This document shows positions 53,960-64,000 of a DNA stretch of 64,000 nt, piece by piece. Source of the DNA: Pelagibius sp965227505 (GTDB lineage Bacteria; Pseudomonadota; Alphaproteobacteria; Kiloniellales; Kiloniellaceae). Location: positions 434,001-498,000 of the forward strand of contig NZ_OZ245757.1 of assembly GCF_965227505.1 (NCBI RefSeq), given 5' to 3'. The translations under genes and the position numbers were made by a program. Numbering within the stretch: position 1 is the first letter of the stretch; every line of letters starts with the position of its first letter. The notes beneath the pieces are model-generated. The model ran no database searches. It was given only the letters and a program-made list of their open reading frames with translations, and had not been told where the DNA came from.

Positions 53960-54682
53960 ATGGCGATGACGGGACGAAAGCAGATCCGCCTGACCACGGC
54001 TCTGACACTCAGTCTGCTGGCGGCGGGCTGCGCCGCCGATCCCGAGCGGTCGCCGGACGCACAGGCGGTCGCCGATGTGGTCAACGTGGTGTTCCATCAC
54101 GGCAAGTGGCAGCAGATTCCCGCCTCGCCGGAGAACCAGGCCGACGCCATCCTGTTCCAGCAGTCGGTCTTCTTCAGCGGTACTTCGGCGGTGCTCGGCG
54201 AAGATGGCCAGCAAGCGGTCGACGCGCTGCTGCTGGAAGCGGAGCCCGACCCCGGAACCGTCGTATCGCTCTCCGCCGGTGACGGGGATACACCGCGCTA
54301 CGACCGCCTGACACTGCAGCGCCTGGAAGCGGTTCGCGTCGCTCTTGCCGACCGTGGCTACGAGGCTGTCCTGGGCGACGCCCCGGCCGTCCCCGCGCCG
54401 GGGTCCCAGAGCAACGAGGTACGCATGAGCCTGACCAAATTCATGCCGATCCTGCCCGACTGCGACCAGGCCCAACCCCTGGAGCCCGCCAGGCCCGCCT
54501 TCGATTCCGCATTCGGTTGTTCCAACGCACACAACCTCGGCGTCATGATCGCCAACCCGGCTGACCTGGAGCGGGGCCGCTTGCTTGAACCCGCGGACGG
54601 CGAGCTCGCCGCCGGCTCGGTGCGCCGTTACCGCCTCCGCGAGATCGAGCCGTTGGAAGAAGAGGAAACGAAGTCGCAATGA
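53960..54682 (+). CDS. cpaD: Tad pilus lipoprotein CpaD
   Basis: 240 residues with a lipobox (LLAAGC, Cys about 24), so anchored to the outer membrane. The CpaD signature FGCSNAHNLGVMIANPADLERGR is near the end. It is thought to support the secretin. The stop overlaps the cpaE start by four bases. Confidence 0.9.
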   Translation: MAMTGRKQIRLTTALTLSLLAAGCAADPERSPDAQAVADVVNVVFHHGKWQQIPASPENQADAILFQQSVFFSGTSAVLGEDGQQAVDALLLEAEPDPGTVVSLSAGDGDTPRYDRLTLQRLEAVRVALADRGYEAVLGDAPAVPAPGSQSNEVRMSLTKFMPILPDCDQAQPLEPARPAFDSAFGCSNAHNLGVMIANPADLERGRLLEPADGELAAGSVRRYRLREIEPLEEEETKSQ

Positions 54683-55923
54683 GTGTGGCCGAACGTATCT
54701 TGGACCACAAACCGGCCGATGCGACCGCTGCTGAATGCATTGCCTTTGTGGGGGACAACCAGACCCATTCCGTGGTCGACTCCGTCTTGAGAGAGTACTT
54801 CGCAGAGCCGCTGCTGAAAGACGGAGGCCCCAATCAGGCTATCGAATTTCTGAGCTCCACGGTTCCGCCCAGCGTCCTCATCGTCGATGTCTCCGAGGCC
54901 GCCTCTCCGCAGACCGCCATGATGTCCCTGCGGGCCGCGATCCCCGAGACGACGAAAATCATCGGCATCGGCACCGTCAACGACATTTCCGTTTACCGGG
55001 AAATCGTCGATTCCGGCGCCACCGACTATCTGGTCAAACCGGTCACGGAAAAGGCGCTGGCCTCGGCCCTCAACCGGACCGAAGAGTCCCAGGAAACGCC
55101 GGAGCCGGAGGTCGCGCCGGAAGAGAAGGCCCGCATTGCCGTCATCGGTTCGCGCGGCGGGGTCGGCTCCAGCACTCTTGCAGTCAACCTGGCATGGATC
55201 CTGAGCGAGGAGCGCAAGCACAAGACCGCCCTGGTGGACCTCGACCTTGAGTTCGGAACGATCGCCCTCTCGCTGGACCTGGAGCCCACGCGCGGTCTGC
55301 GCGAGGCCCTGGAGAACCCGGCGCGGGTCGACGGCCTGTTCATCTCCAGCGCCACGGCCAAGCTCACCGAAAAGCTCTCGATCATGGCCACGGAAGAGAA
55401 CCTGACGTCGGAGATCAAATACAACCCGAACGCTGTCGATGCGCTCTTCGAAGCCCTGAGCCGCACCAACGACGCCATTGTCATCGACGTACCGCGCTCG
55501 GCTTACGCGGTGCGCCGCCGCGTTTTCGAAACAGCCACCGAAGTGATGCTGGTGACCGAGCTGAACCTCTGCGGCCTGCGGGACTCGCTGAGAATTCTCT
55601 CCGGTATCAAGGAGGTCGCTCCGGACACCAAGGTCCGGGTCATCGCCAACCGCTCCGCAGGGCCCAAGCAGGCAATGCAGTTGAAGGACTTTCAACGCGC
55701 CCTGGACCACAAGGTCGACCTGTTGTTGCCGGACGAGCCCAAGGTTTTCAACGCGGCCGCCAACACCGGCAAGCCCCTCGCCCAGTCGCACGCCAAAGCG
55801 AAGGTCAGCAAGGTCATCCGCAAGCTTGCCGGCGAGATCAAGCTGCCGGAACCGCAGCAGCCGAAGGGGCAGAAGGCCCCGAAGAAAAAGAGGGGGCTCG
55901 GCGGCCTCTTCCGCAGGAGCTAG
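54679..55923 (+). CDS. cpaE: Tad pilus localisation ATPase CpaE
   Basis: 414 residues: an N-terminal receiver-like domain (about 10-125, with an unusual acidic site) and a MinD/ParA-like deviant Walker ATPase (IGSRGGVGSSTLAVNLAW, about 155). In Caulobacter the homologue localises the pilus to the pole. The ATG overlaps cpaD; it is 6 bases before cpaF. Confidence 0.92.
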   Translation: MSVAERILDHKPADATAAECIAFVGDNQTHSVVDSVLREYFAEPLLKDGGPNQAIEFLSSTVPPSVLIVDVSEAASPQTAMMSLRAAIPETTKIIGIGTVNDISVYREIVDSGATDYLVKPVTEKALASALNRTEESQETPEPEVAPEEKARIAVIGSRGGVGSSTLAVNLAWILSEERKHKTALVDLDLEFGTIALSLDLEPTRGLREALENPARVDGLFISSATAKLTEKLSIMATEENLTSEIKYNPNAVDALFEALSRTNDAIVIDVPRSAYAVRRRVFETATEVMLVTELNLCGLRDSLRILSGIKEVAPDTKVRVIANRSAGPKQAMQLKDFQRALDHKVDLLLPDEPKVFNAAANTGKPLAQSHAKAKVSKVIRKLAGEIKLPEPQQPKGQKAPKKKRGLGGLFRRS

Positions 55924-55929
55924 CAGGTC

Positions 55930-57563
<1,634 letters not shown>

Positions 57564-57567
<4 letters not shown>

Positions 57568-58574
57568 TTATCGAGCTGCCGCTGGGTCTCGGCCCCGTGT
57601 CGGCCGAACTCCTGCTCATCATCCTCCCTGCCCTCGCGACCTTGGTGGTCTTCGCCCTGATTTTCGGCGGCGACGGCCTCACAAAACAGACCCGTCGGCG
57701 CATCGAGCGGGTGCGGACCGCCAACAGCAAGACGATCACGCCCGAAGAGATCGTCTCGATCCGCCGCTCGAACACGGACAGCGAGATCGCCTTTCTCGAC
57801 AGCCTGATCAAGCGCCTGACGCCGCGCCCGGAACTCCTGCGGCTGCGTCTCGCCAGCGCCGGATACGGCAGTTCCCTGGGCCGCTATCTCTCTATCTGCC
57901 TGGTGATCGGCCTGATTGCCTTCTCCAGCCTCCAGTTCTTCGACATCGTGCCTTTGCTGGTGTCCGTGCTGGTGGGCCTCTTCGCCGCAATCATGCTCCC
58001 CCACCTCGGCCTCAGCCTGATGATCATCCGGCGGCGGAACCGCTTCATCGCCAATTTCCCGGAGGCCATTGACCTCATGGTCCGAGGGCTCAAATCCGGC
58101 CTGCCCATCACTGAGTCCATCAAGGCCGCCGGTTCGGAAATTCCCGATCCCGTGGGCACGGAGCTTTCGCGGATTACCAACACGGTGCGCCTGGGCGAGT
58201 CCCTGGAAGACGCCCTCTGGGACACCTCGAAGCGGCTCAACATTCAGGAGTTCAATTTCTTCACCGTCGCCCTTGCCATCCAGTCCGAAACCGGCGGCAA
58301 CCTTGCCGAAACCCTCTCCAACCTTTCCGACGTCCTGCGCCGGCGGCGACAACTCAAACTGAAGATCAAGGCCCTCTCCTCCGAAGCCAAGGCCAGCGCC
58401 TATATCATCGGGTCGCTGCCCTTCGTGATGGCAGTACTCATCTATCTCATCAACCCGGGCTACATCTCCGATCTGGTCGAGGATAATCGCGGCATCATCC
58501 TCATCTGCCTTGGCTTCCTCAGCTTCGGCATGGGCATCGGCGTCATGTACAAGATGGTGAAGTTCGAGATATGA
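57564..58574 (+). CDS. tadB: Tad inner-membrane platform protein TadB
   Basis: 336 residues with about four membrane helices and the type II secretion F domain (MVRGLKSGLPITESIKAAGSEIPDPVGTELSRI). It forms the inner-membrane base with TadC. Overlaps cpaF and tadC each by four bases. Confidence 0.92.
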
Positions 58575-59548
58575 ACCTGGAGGATTTTCTGCCCGCGGGC
58601 ATGTCGGTTGAGACCCTGCTGGTGACCATGTCGGGCATCTCGGTTCTGGTCAGCGTCGCCGCTGTCTGGTTCACCCTGCTGCACCGCGACGTTTCCACCA
58701 AGCGCGCGAAGATGATCGCAGACCAGCGCCGCGACCTGCGCGCCGGCATCATGTCGCCCAAGCGGCGCGGCATGAACAAGCAGCCAAGCGTCACCTTGAT
58801 GCACAAGATCGTCGACCGCCTGAAGCTGCTCCGCAGCGCCCAGGCCAAGAAGGTCGGCATGAAGCTGATGCAGGCGGGCTGGCGTGACAACGACGCCATG
58901 GTGAAGTTCTTCTTCTGCAAGCTGGCGCTGCCCTTTGCCTTCGGCGGTCTGGCGACCTTCCTGCTCTACGGGCTCGAAGCCTACAACCTCAGTTCGACCG
59001 GAAGGGCTGCGGTCTCCTTGGGGGCGGTCGTCTTTGGCGCCTATCTGCCGGACCTGATGGTCAAGAATCAGGCACAGAAGCGCCAGGCGGCGATCCGCAA
59101 GGCTCTGCCCGACGCTCTCGATCTGATGGTGATCTGCTCTGAGGCAGGCCTCAGCCTGGATGCCACGCTGATGCGCGTTGCCAAGGAAATGGACAAGACA
59201 GCGCCGGAGCTTGCCGACGAATTCAGCCTTACGGGCCTGGAACTGGGCTTTCTTCCCGACCGGCGCACCGCCCTTCAAAACCTGGCCCTGCGGACCGATC
59301 TTACGGTGATCCGCGGGATGGTCGGAACACTGCTTCAGGCCGAGCGATACGGCACGCCCCTGGCCCATTCGCTCCGCGTCCTCTCGGCCGAGTCCCGGGA
59401 AGAGCGGGCCATGAAGGCGGAGGAAAAGGCGGCCCGCCTGCCGGCGCTGCTGACCGTGCCGATGATCATCTTCATCCTGCCGCCGCTCTTCATCGTCCTG
59501 ATCGGCCCGGCGATCCTGCGTACGATCGACGCCCTGTCGAACATGTAA
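58571..59548 (+). CDS. tadC: Tad inner-membrane platform protein TadC
   Basis: 325 residues with the type II secretion F domain (ALPDALDLMVICSEAGLSLDATLMRVAKEMDKTAPELADEF) and terminal membrane helices. It closes the operon here; TadD, minor pilins TadE/TadF and TadG are not in the window. An oppositely oriented cls gene follows. Confidence 0.92.
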   Translation: MNLEDFLPAGMSVETLLVTMSGISVLVSVAAVWFTLLHRDVSTKRAKMIADQRRDLRAGIMSPKRRGMNKQPSVTLMHKIVDRLKLLRSAQAKKVGMKLMQAGWRDNDAMVKFFFCKLALPFAFGGLATFLLYGLEAYNLSSTGRAAVSLGAVVFGAYLPDLMVKNQAQKRQAAIRKALPDALDLMVICSEAGLSLDATLMRVAKEMDKTAPELADEFSLTGLELGFLPDRRTALQNLALRTDLTVIRGMVGTLLQAERYGTPLAHSLRVLSAESREERAMKAEEKAARLPALLTVPMIIFILPPLFIVLIGPAILRTIDALSNM

Positions 59549-59589
59549 CCGGCGGATGGCGGAGGCGTGCTGTCCCGCCTGCTCGCGCT

Positions 59590-61059
59590 TTAGAGAACCG
59601 GGGCCAGAAGCCGTGACAGGCTGACCCCGAAGCGAAACCAGACCGACTTGTCATCCAGCTCTCCCGCAATGACGCGGCGGCTTACCGCGAAGTCGGCCAG
59701 CAGCATCGCCTCAACCTGCTCTGCAAAGGCGCGGTCGAAGACCACCAGGGAGACTTCGAAGTTCAGCCGGAAGGAGCGGTTGTCGAGGTTCGCAGTCCCG
59801 ACGCTGGCGAGGTCATCGTCGATCAGGAGCACCTTCTGGTGCAGAAAGCCGGCCTCGTAGCGGTAAATCTCGATACCGGCCCGTTCGGCCATGGGGTAAT
59901 AGGCATAGCTGGCCCAGTCGACCCAGACGTGGTCGGCTTTCTCGGGCAACAGCAGGCGCACCTCGACGCCGCGCAGGCGCGCAAGCTGCAGGGCGGCCAG
60001 GGTCTGTTCATCCGGGACGAAATAGGGGCTAGCGATCCAGATCCGTCGCCGCGCCGTGGATATGGCCTCCAGGAAGAACAGAGCACAGCTTTCCCAGTAG
60101 TCCGCCGGACCGGTGGGCAGAACCAAGGCCGCGCTGTCGCCCTCGGCCTCAGCGGGATCCCAGCACAGCGACGGCACTTCACGCGCAGCCCAATACCAGT
60201 CCTCGACAAAGGAGAGCTGGAGCGCCTGAACGCAGGGCCCGAAAAGCCGCACATGGGTGTCGCGCCAGGGGCTGAACTGACTGTTCCTGCCGAGATACTC
60301 GTCGCCGAAGTTGAAGCCGCCCACAAAGGCCAGGGACCCATCCACGACCAGAATCTTGCGATGATTGCGGAAGTTCAGCTGAAACCGGTTGACCGGGCCC
60401 TGGGTCGTCGAGAACGCGCGAACGTTTACGCCCTCCTTTCGAAGATCGGCGGTGTAGTGCGCCGGAAGGCCGTGGCAGCCGATCTCGTCAAAGAGGAAAA
60501 AGACCCGTACACCGCGCCTGGACAGGCGGCCCAAACGGGCCTTCAGATCGCGCCCCAGATCGTCATCGCGCACGAGATAGGATTGCAGGAGCACATAGTG
60601 CTGCGCCTGATCCATAGCATCGAACATGGCCCCAAAGGCCGCGCAACCGTCGCGCAGCAGGTCGATCCGATTGCCTGCGGTAACCGGCATGCCGGCAAGC
60701 TGCTCCAGCACATCCAGCCGCGCCGCTCCGGCCTCCCCGCTACGCCCGGCCGCCTGCGCCAGCCGCTCGCGCAACTCTGCAGCGATATGGTGGATCTGCA
60801 GGTCGCCGCTGCGCCGGGCCGCGACGTAGCCATGGAACTTGCCGCGGCCAAAGATCCAGTAGAGCGGCAGCGCCAGGTAAGGAAACGTGATCAGCGAAAT
60901 CGTCCAGGCGACGGCGCCCTGGGCCGTGCGTGTCCGCACGACGGCATGCAGGGCCGAGAACAGGCCGGAGAAGTGAATGAGGCCCGCCACGAGGGCCAGG
61001 ATCACCCAGGCATTCTCACTTTGAAAAACGGACAAGGATGTCCCCGGACCTGTTTGCAT
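59590..61059 (-). CDS. cls: Cardiolipin synthase (phospholipase D family)
   Basis: Makes cardiolipin from two phosphatidylglycerols or PG plus a donor. 489 residues: two N-terminal membrane helices, then two PLD domains with HxK(x)4D motifs, FRNHRKILVVDG and FLHQKVLLIDDD. The arrangement is of ClsA/ClsB type. It is convergent with tadC. Confidence 0.92.
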   Translation of the reverse strand: MQTGPGTSLSVFQSENAWVILALVAGLIHFSGLFSALHAVVRTRTAQGAVAWTISLITFPYLALPLYWIFGRGKFHGYVAARRSGDLQIHHIAAELRERLAQAAGRSGEAGAARLDVLEQLAGMPVTAGNRIDLLRDGCAAFGAMFDAMDQAQHYVLLQSYLVRDDDLGRDLKARLGRLSRRGVRVFFLFDEIGCHGLPAHYTADLRKEGVNVRAFSTTQGPVNRFQLNFRNHRKILVVDGSLAFVGGFNFGDEYLGRNSQFSPWRDTHVRLFGPCVQALQLSFVEDWYWAAREVPSLCWDPAEAEGDSAALVLPTGPADYWESCALFFLEAISTARRRIWIASPYFVPDEQTLAALQLARLRGVEVRLLLPEKADHVWVDWASYAYYPMAERAGIEIYRYEAGFLHQKVLLIDDDLASVGTANLDNRSFRLNFEVSLVVFDRAFAEQVEAMLLADFAVSRRVIAGELDDKSVWFRFGVSLSRLLAPVL

Positions 61060-61131
61060 CGACGCATGCTTTTACCGCGACGCGGGCGACGCTGCAGCAA
61101 AAAGCGGTGTCTCGGGGAGCCCGGCGAAGCC

Positions 61132-64000
61132 CTAAGAGGCAGCCGTGCCCGCGGCGTAGCCGTTTCGGAGTTCCAGCAGAGCGGCCTGGAGGTCCTCGGA
61201 GCGAACCGGCTTGCGCAACGACTTGAAGCCATGGGCGGCAATCTCCCGGCGCGGCTCCACACCCTGATCGGCGGTGACGATCAGAACCGGTACATCCCGG
61301 CCGCAAAGGTGCCTCAGGCGGACCGCAACCTCGACCCCGGTAACATGGTTGGGCAACCTGTAGTCGGCCATGATCAGGTCGATCGGCGCCTCGGCCGCCT
61401 GCAGTTGAGCGCAGGCTTCGTCGTAGTCGGTCGCAACCTGCACCCCGCAGCCCCAGGACTTCAGGACCATGGCCATACCCTTCTTGCTTTGCACATCGTC
61501 CTCGACGACCAGGACCTGAAGCCCTTCCGCCAGGAAGGCGCCCTCGGCCTTCTTCTGCACCACCGGCACCTGCGCCACCGAGGCACCGGCCATGTCCAGT
61601 TCAACGGCAAACATGCTGCCCTTGCCGACCACGGACTCCACGACAATCTCGTGCCCGAGAATGTTGGCCAGGCGCCGCACGATTGAAAGGCCCAGGCCAA
61701 CGCCTTTGCGCCGGTCACGGGCCGGATTATCAAGCTGATGGAATTCCTCGAAAATGGCTTCGCGCTTGGACGCGGGAACGCCGGGCCCTGTGTCCCAGAC
61801 CTCGATACGGATCTTCCCGGCCCTGCGACGGCAGCCGATCAGAACCTTGCCCGTCTGGGTGTAGCGCAAGGCATTCGACATCAGGTTTCCGAGAATCCGT
61901 TCCAGGAGGTCCGGATCGCTGTAGACAACCTGACTGCAGGGCACCATGCGCAGCTTCAGCCCGCGATCTTCGGCCTGATGGGCGTAGACCCTGTGGAGGC
62001 CGTCGAGGATTCTTTGCACTCCAAAGGCCTGGAAGTGGCCCTCAAGCTGACCGGTCTCGAGTTCGGAGATGTCCAGCAGGGCGTTCAACAGTCGGCCGGC
62101 CGCCTCGGAGGCCTCTCTGATATCGGCAACGATGTCGTGTACGTCTTCGTCCTCGACCGTTGCCTCCAGTGCCGCGACGAACAGCTCGATGGCATGGAGC
62201 GGCTGACGCAGGTCGTGGCTTGCTGCTGCAAGAAAGCGGGTTTTGGCCTCATTGGCCGTCTCCGCTGCTTCGCGGGCCCTCTGCAGCTCCGTAATGTCCG
62301 AAATGACGCAGGCCGTACCGCCGTCGCGGGTCCGGCGTTCGGTAATCAGGAGCGACCGTCCGTCGTTCCAGTCCTGCTGCAAAAAGCTCTCCGCCGCCCG
62401 GTGATGGGCAAGGCGCTGCTGGATCCAGGCCTCGGCAGCCTCGTGGTCGTCCAGGCCAGGGACGTAGCCATGCCTGACGTTGGTGCGAATGATGTCTTCA
62501 AAGCTGGCGCCTGGGACGATATGCGCACCACGATTTACAGAGGGATGCCTGTAGGTCTGGTTGCAGAGAACAAGGCGGTCCTCGGCGTCGAAAAGCGCAA
62601 AGCCCTCGGACAGACTCTCGATGGCGTCGATGAGCCGCGCCTCCGCCGACTCGGCCTGTTGTCGCGCCTCGATCTCCGCCGTTTCGTCCTCCGCAACGCC
62701 GCGGTAGCCGCTGAAACGCCCGCTGCGGTCATAATGAGGCTTGCCGTTGATGCGCCAGTGATAGCGCGCACCCGCGGCACCGGTGAAGGCAGCGCGCAGA
62801 TCGCGGATTGGCCGACGCGCTTTGAAATCGTCGTAGAACCCTCGCCAATAGGGGTCGTTGACGATGTCGGCGCCGAAAAGCTCCCAAAACCTGCGGCCGA
62901 CGGCCTCCTCGGCAGAGGGGCGCGATGGGCCGCTCGCCGTTTGCACATCGAGGAAGGAACTGATTCTCAGATCCTGATCCATCTCCCAGAACCCACCCGG
63001 CCCGGACTCGGCAAAGTCCCTGAACCGCTGCTCGCTGTCCTTCAGGGCGTCTTCGGCCTGCACCCGTTCGGTGATGTCAAGCCGGATACCGATGAAGCCG
63101 CCCGCTTCGACCGGGTGATTGCGCGCTTCGATCCAGCGGCCCTCGCTGGTCTTGGTGCGAAAGGTGGGATGGCTCATGACATAGCGCGGAGTCTCCTGGT
63201 GCCCGAGCGGTACTTCATCCGCCGCCATGACCGAAAACTGATCCCGGTCAAAAGCCAGCTTCATGAGATCGCTGTAGTCGGCGCCGGGACGGATCTCCTC
63301 GGAGAGTCGCGGAAACAGCTCGCGGTACTTGCTGTTGCAGAGGATCAGCTTGCCGTCGTTGTCGTACCAGACGAAGCCGTCTGTCATGCTTTCGATCGAC
63401 TCGGACAGCAAAGCTTTCGTTCGCGCCGCCTCCAGTTCGCTCTGGAACAGCGCCCGCTCGGTGCGCTTGCGCTCGGTCATGTCGCTGCCGAGTGACGCCA
63501 GACCGATGACCCTCCCCTTGCCGTCGCGCCTCGGAAACTTGATGGTCAGAACCGTCCGCTTCCCGCCTTTGGTCTGCACGACCTCTTCCTGGATCAGCAG
63601 CCGGCCGCTTCGCAAGACCTCCATGTCGGCCGCCCTGACCTTTTCCGCCCACTCGGCATTGGCGGAGATTTCAGCCGGAAGCCGGCCATAGATTTCCTGC
63701 GGCGTCAGGCCGTGGACCTCGCAGAGCTGCCGGCTCACCGCCATATAGCGCCCTTCAGCGTCCTTGATGTTCATATAGAGCGGCGCATGCTCGAAGATCA
63801 TGCGCAAACACTCCTCGCTGTCGCGCAAGGCCTGCTCCACCTTGCGCCGCTGCGTGACGTCGGAGGAGATGGTGCCGATTCCCATCAGCGCGCCGCTCCG
63901 CCCGATCACGGGAAACTTGATGGTAATGGCTTCGATGGCACCGTCCTGCAGCGGGATCGATTCCTCGAAGACGATGGCCTTGCGGTCTTCGAGCACCTGC
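61132..64000 (-). CDS. Hybrid sensor histidine kinase with four or more PAS domains (N-terminus beyond window)
   Basis: At least 955 residues are visible and the start lies past the window edge. Order: part of a PAS domain, then PAS units at YMNIKDAEGRYMAVSR, GFVWYDNDGKLILCN, GFWEMDQDLRISS and GFALFDAEDRLVLCN; HisKA with the phospho-His in AAASHDLRQPLHAIE; HATPase (NLMSNALRYTQTG, VWDTGPGVP, GVGLGLSIV); and a C-terminal receiver with phospho-Asp in IMADYRLP. It likely phosphorylates a separate response regulator or relays to its own receiver. No signal or membrane segments are seen in the visible part, so it senses inside the cell. Confidence 0.9.
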   Translation of the reverse strand, partial: QVLEDRKAIVFEESIPLQDGAIEAITIKFPVIGRSGALMGIGTISSDVTQRRKVEQALRDSEECLRMIFEHAPLYMNIKDAEGRYMAVSRQLCEVHGLTPQEIYGRLPAEISANAEWAEKVRAADMEVLRSGRLLIQEEVVQTKGGKRTVLTIKFPRRDGKGRVIGLASLGSDMTERKRTERALFQSELEAARTKALLSESIESMTDGFVWYDNDGKLILCNSKYRELFPRLSEEIRPGADYSDLMKLAFDRDQFSVMAADEVPLGHQETPRYVMSHPTFRTKTSEGRWIEARNHPVEAGGFIGIRLDITERVQAEDALKDSEQRFRDFAESGPGGFWEMDQDLRISSFLDVQTASGPSRPSAEEAVGRRFWELFGADIVNDPYWRGFYDDFKARRPIRDLRAAFTGAAGARYHWRINGKPHYDRSGRFSGYRGVAEDETAEIEARQQAESAEARLIDAIESLSEGFALFDAEDRLVLCNQTYRHPSVNRGAHIVPGASFEDIIRTNVRHGYVPGLDDHEAAEAWIQQRLAHHRAAESFLQQDWNDGRSLLITERRTRDGGTACVISDITELQRAREAAETANEAKTRFLAAASHDLRQPLHAIELFVAALEATVEDEDVHDIVADIREASEAAGRLLNALLDISELETGQLEGHFQAFGVQRILDGLHRVYAHQAEDRGLKLRMVPCSQVVYSDPDLLERILGNLMSNALRYTQTGKVLIGCRRRAGKIRIEVWDTGPGVPASKREAIFEEFHQLDNPARDRRKGVGLGLSIVRRLANILGHEIVVESVVGKGSMFAVELDMAGASVAQVPVVQKKAEGAFLAEGLQVLVVEDDVQSKKGMAMVLKSWGCGVQVATDYDEACAQLQAAEAPIDLIMADYRLPNHVTGVEVAVRLRHLCGRDVPVLIVTADQGVEPRREIAAHGFKSLRKPVRSEDLQAALLELRNGYAAGTAAS

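Overview
The window reads as a piece of the core chromosome of a GC-rich alphaproteobacterium. Supporting signs are the clpX-clpP-tig block, a glnB-glnA operon behind a sigma-54 promoter, an Rrf2-regulated SUF operon, an Flp/Tad (cpa) pilus operon, a cobalamin riboswitch in front of a BtuDFC transporter, and several TTAA-N7-TTAA (CtrA-type) boxes. A Rhodospirillales/Kiloniellales-like marine lineage is my guess; the sequence does not fix the order. I see no insertion sequences, phage genes or CRISPR arrays.

Layout. 1-3.6 kb: clpX (cut by the window edge), clpP, tig and tRNA-Leu(UAG), all on the minus strand. 3.8-7.1 kb: two small paralogous unknown genes, a bifunctional NAD(P)HX repair enzyme and an HpaI-type aldolase. 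7.1-10.3 kb: an AT-rich spacer with a parS-like site, a secreted unknown protein, tRNA-His and a class I aminotransferase. 10.4-12.4 kb: glnB-glnA with a sigma-54 promoter and a strong terminator. 12.6-16.8 kb: small secreted proteins, a transglutaminase-like cysteine peptidase, a hotdog thioesterase and parE. 16.9-20 kb: B12 riboswitch, a tiny uncalled ORF, btuD, btuF and btuC. 20-25 kb: two hydrolases, a DEAD-box helicase and a DUF5666/DUF6502-type pair. 25.2-27.8 kb: a three-module RTX protein, a GNAT acetyltransferase and a stand-alone Lrp/AsnC sensor domain.

27.8-35.6 kb is the most unusual part. It has three secreted P460-like c-type heme proteins; one carries about 180 residues of Cys-Asn-Pro-Cys repeats with about 39 cysteines. 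With them are a class I cytochrome c and a Sel1-repeat protein. upp and a large MscS channel sit between.

36.1-43.2 kb: SUF iron-sulfur assembly operon in the order Rrf2 regulator, sufB, a small gene of unknown role (ADP-ribosylation/crystallin J1-like), sufC, sufD, sufS, sufU, sufT, sufA. A perfect inverted repeat touches the regulator's start. 43.3-50.5 kb: a methyltransferase-like protein, three multi-membrane-span GT-C type proteins and a GT2 polyprenyl-phosphate glycosyltransferase, lying directly beside the pilus genes. 50.7-59.5 kb: flp pilin, terminator hairpin, cpaA-B-C-D-E-F, tadB, tadC. 59.6-64 kb: cardiolipin synthase and a multi-PAS hybrid histidine kinase cut by the window end.
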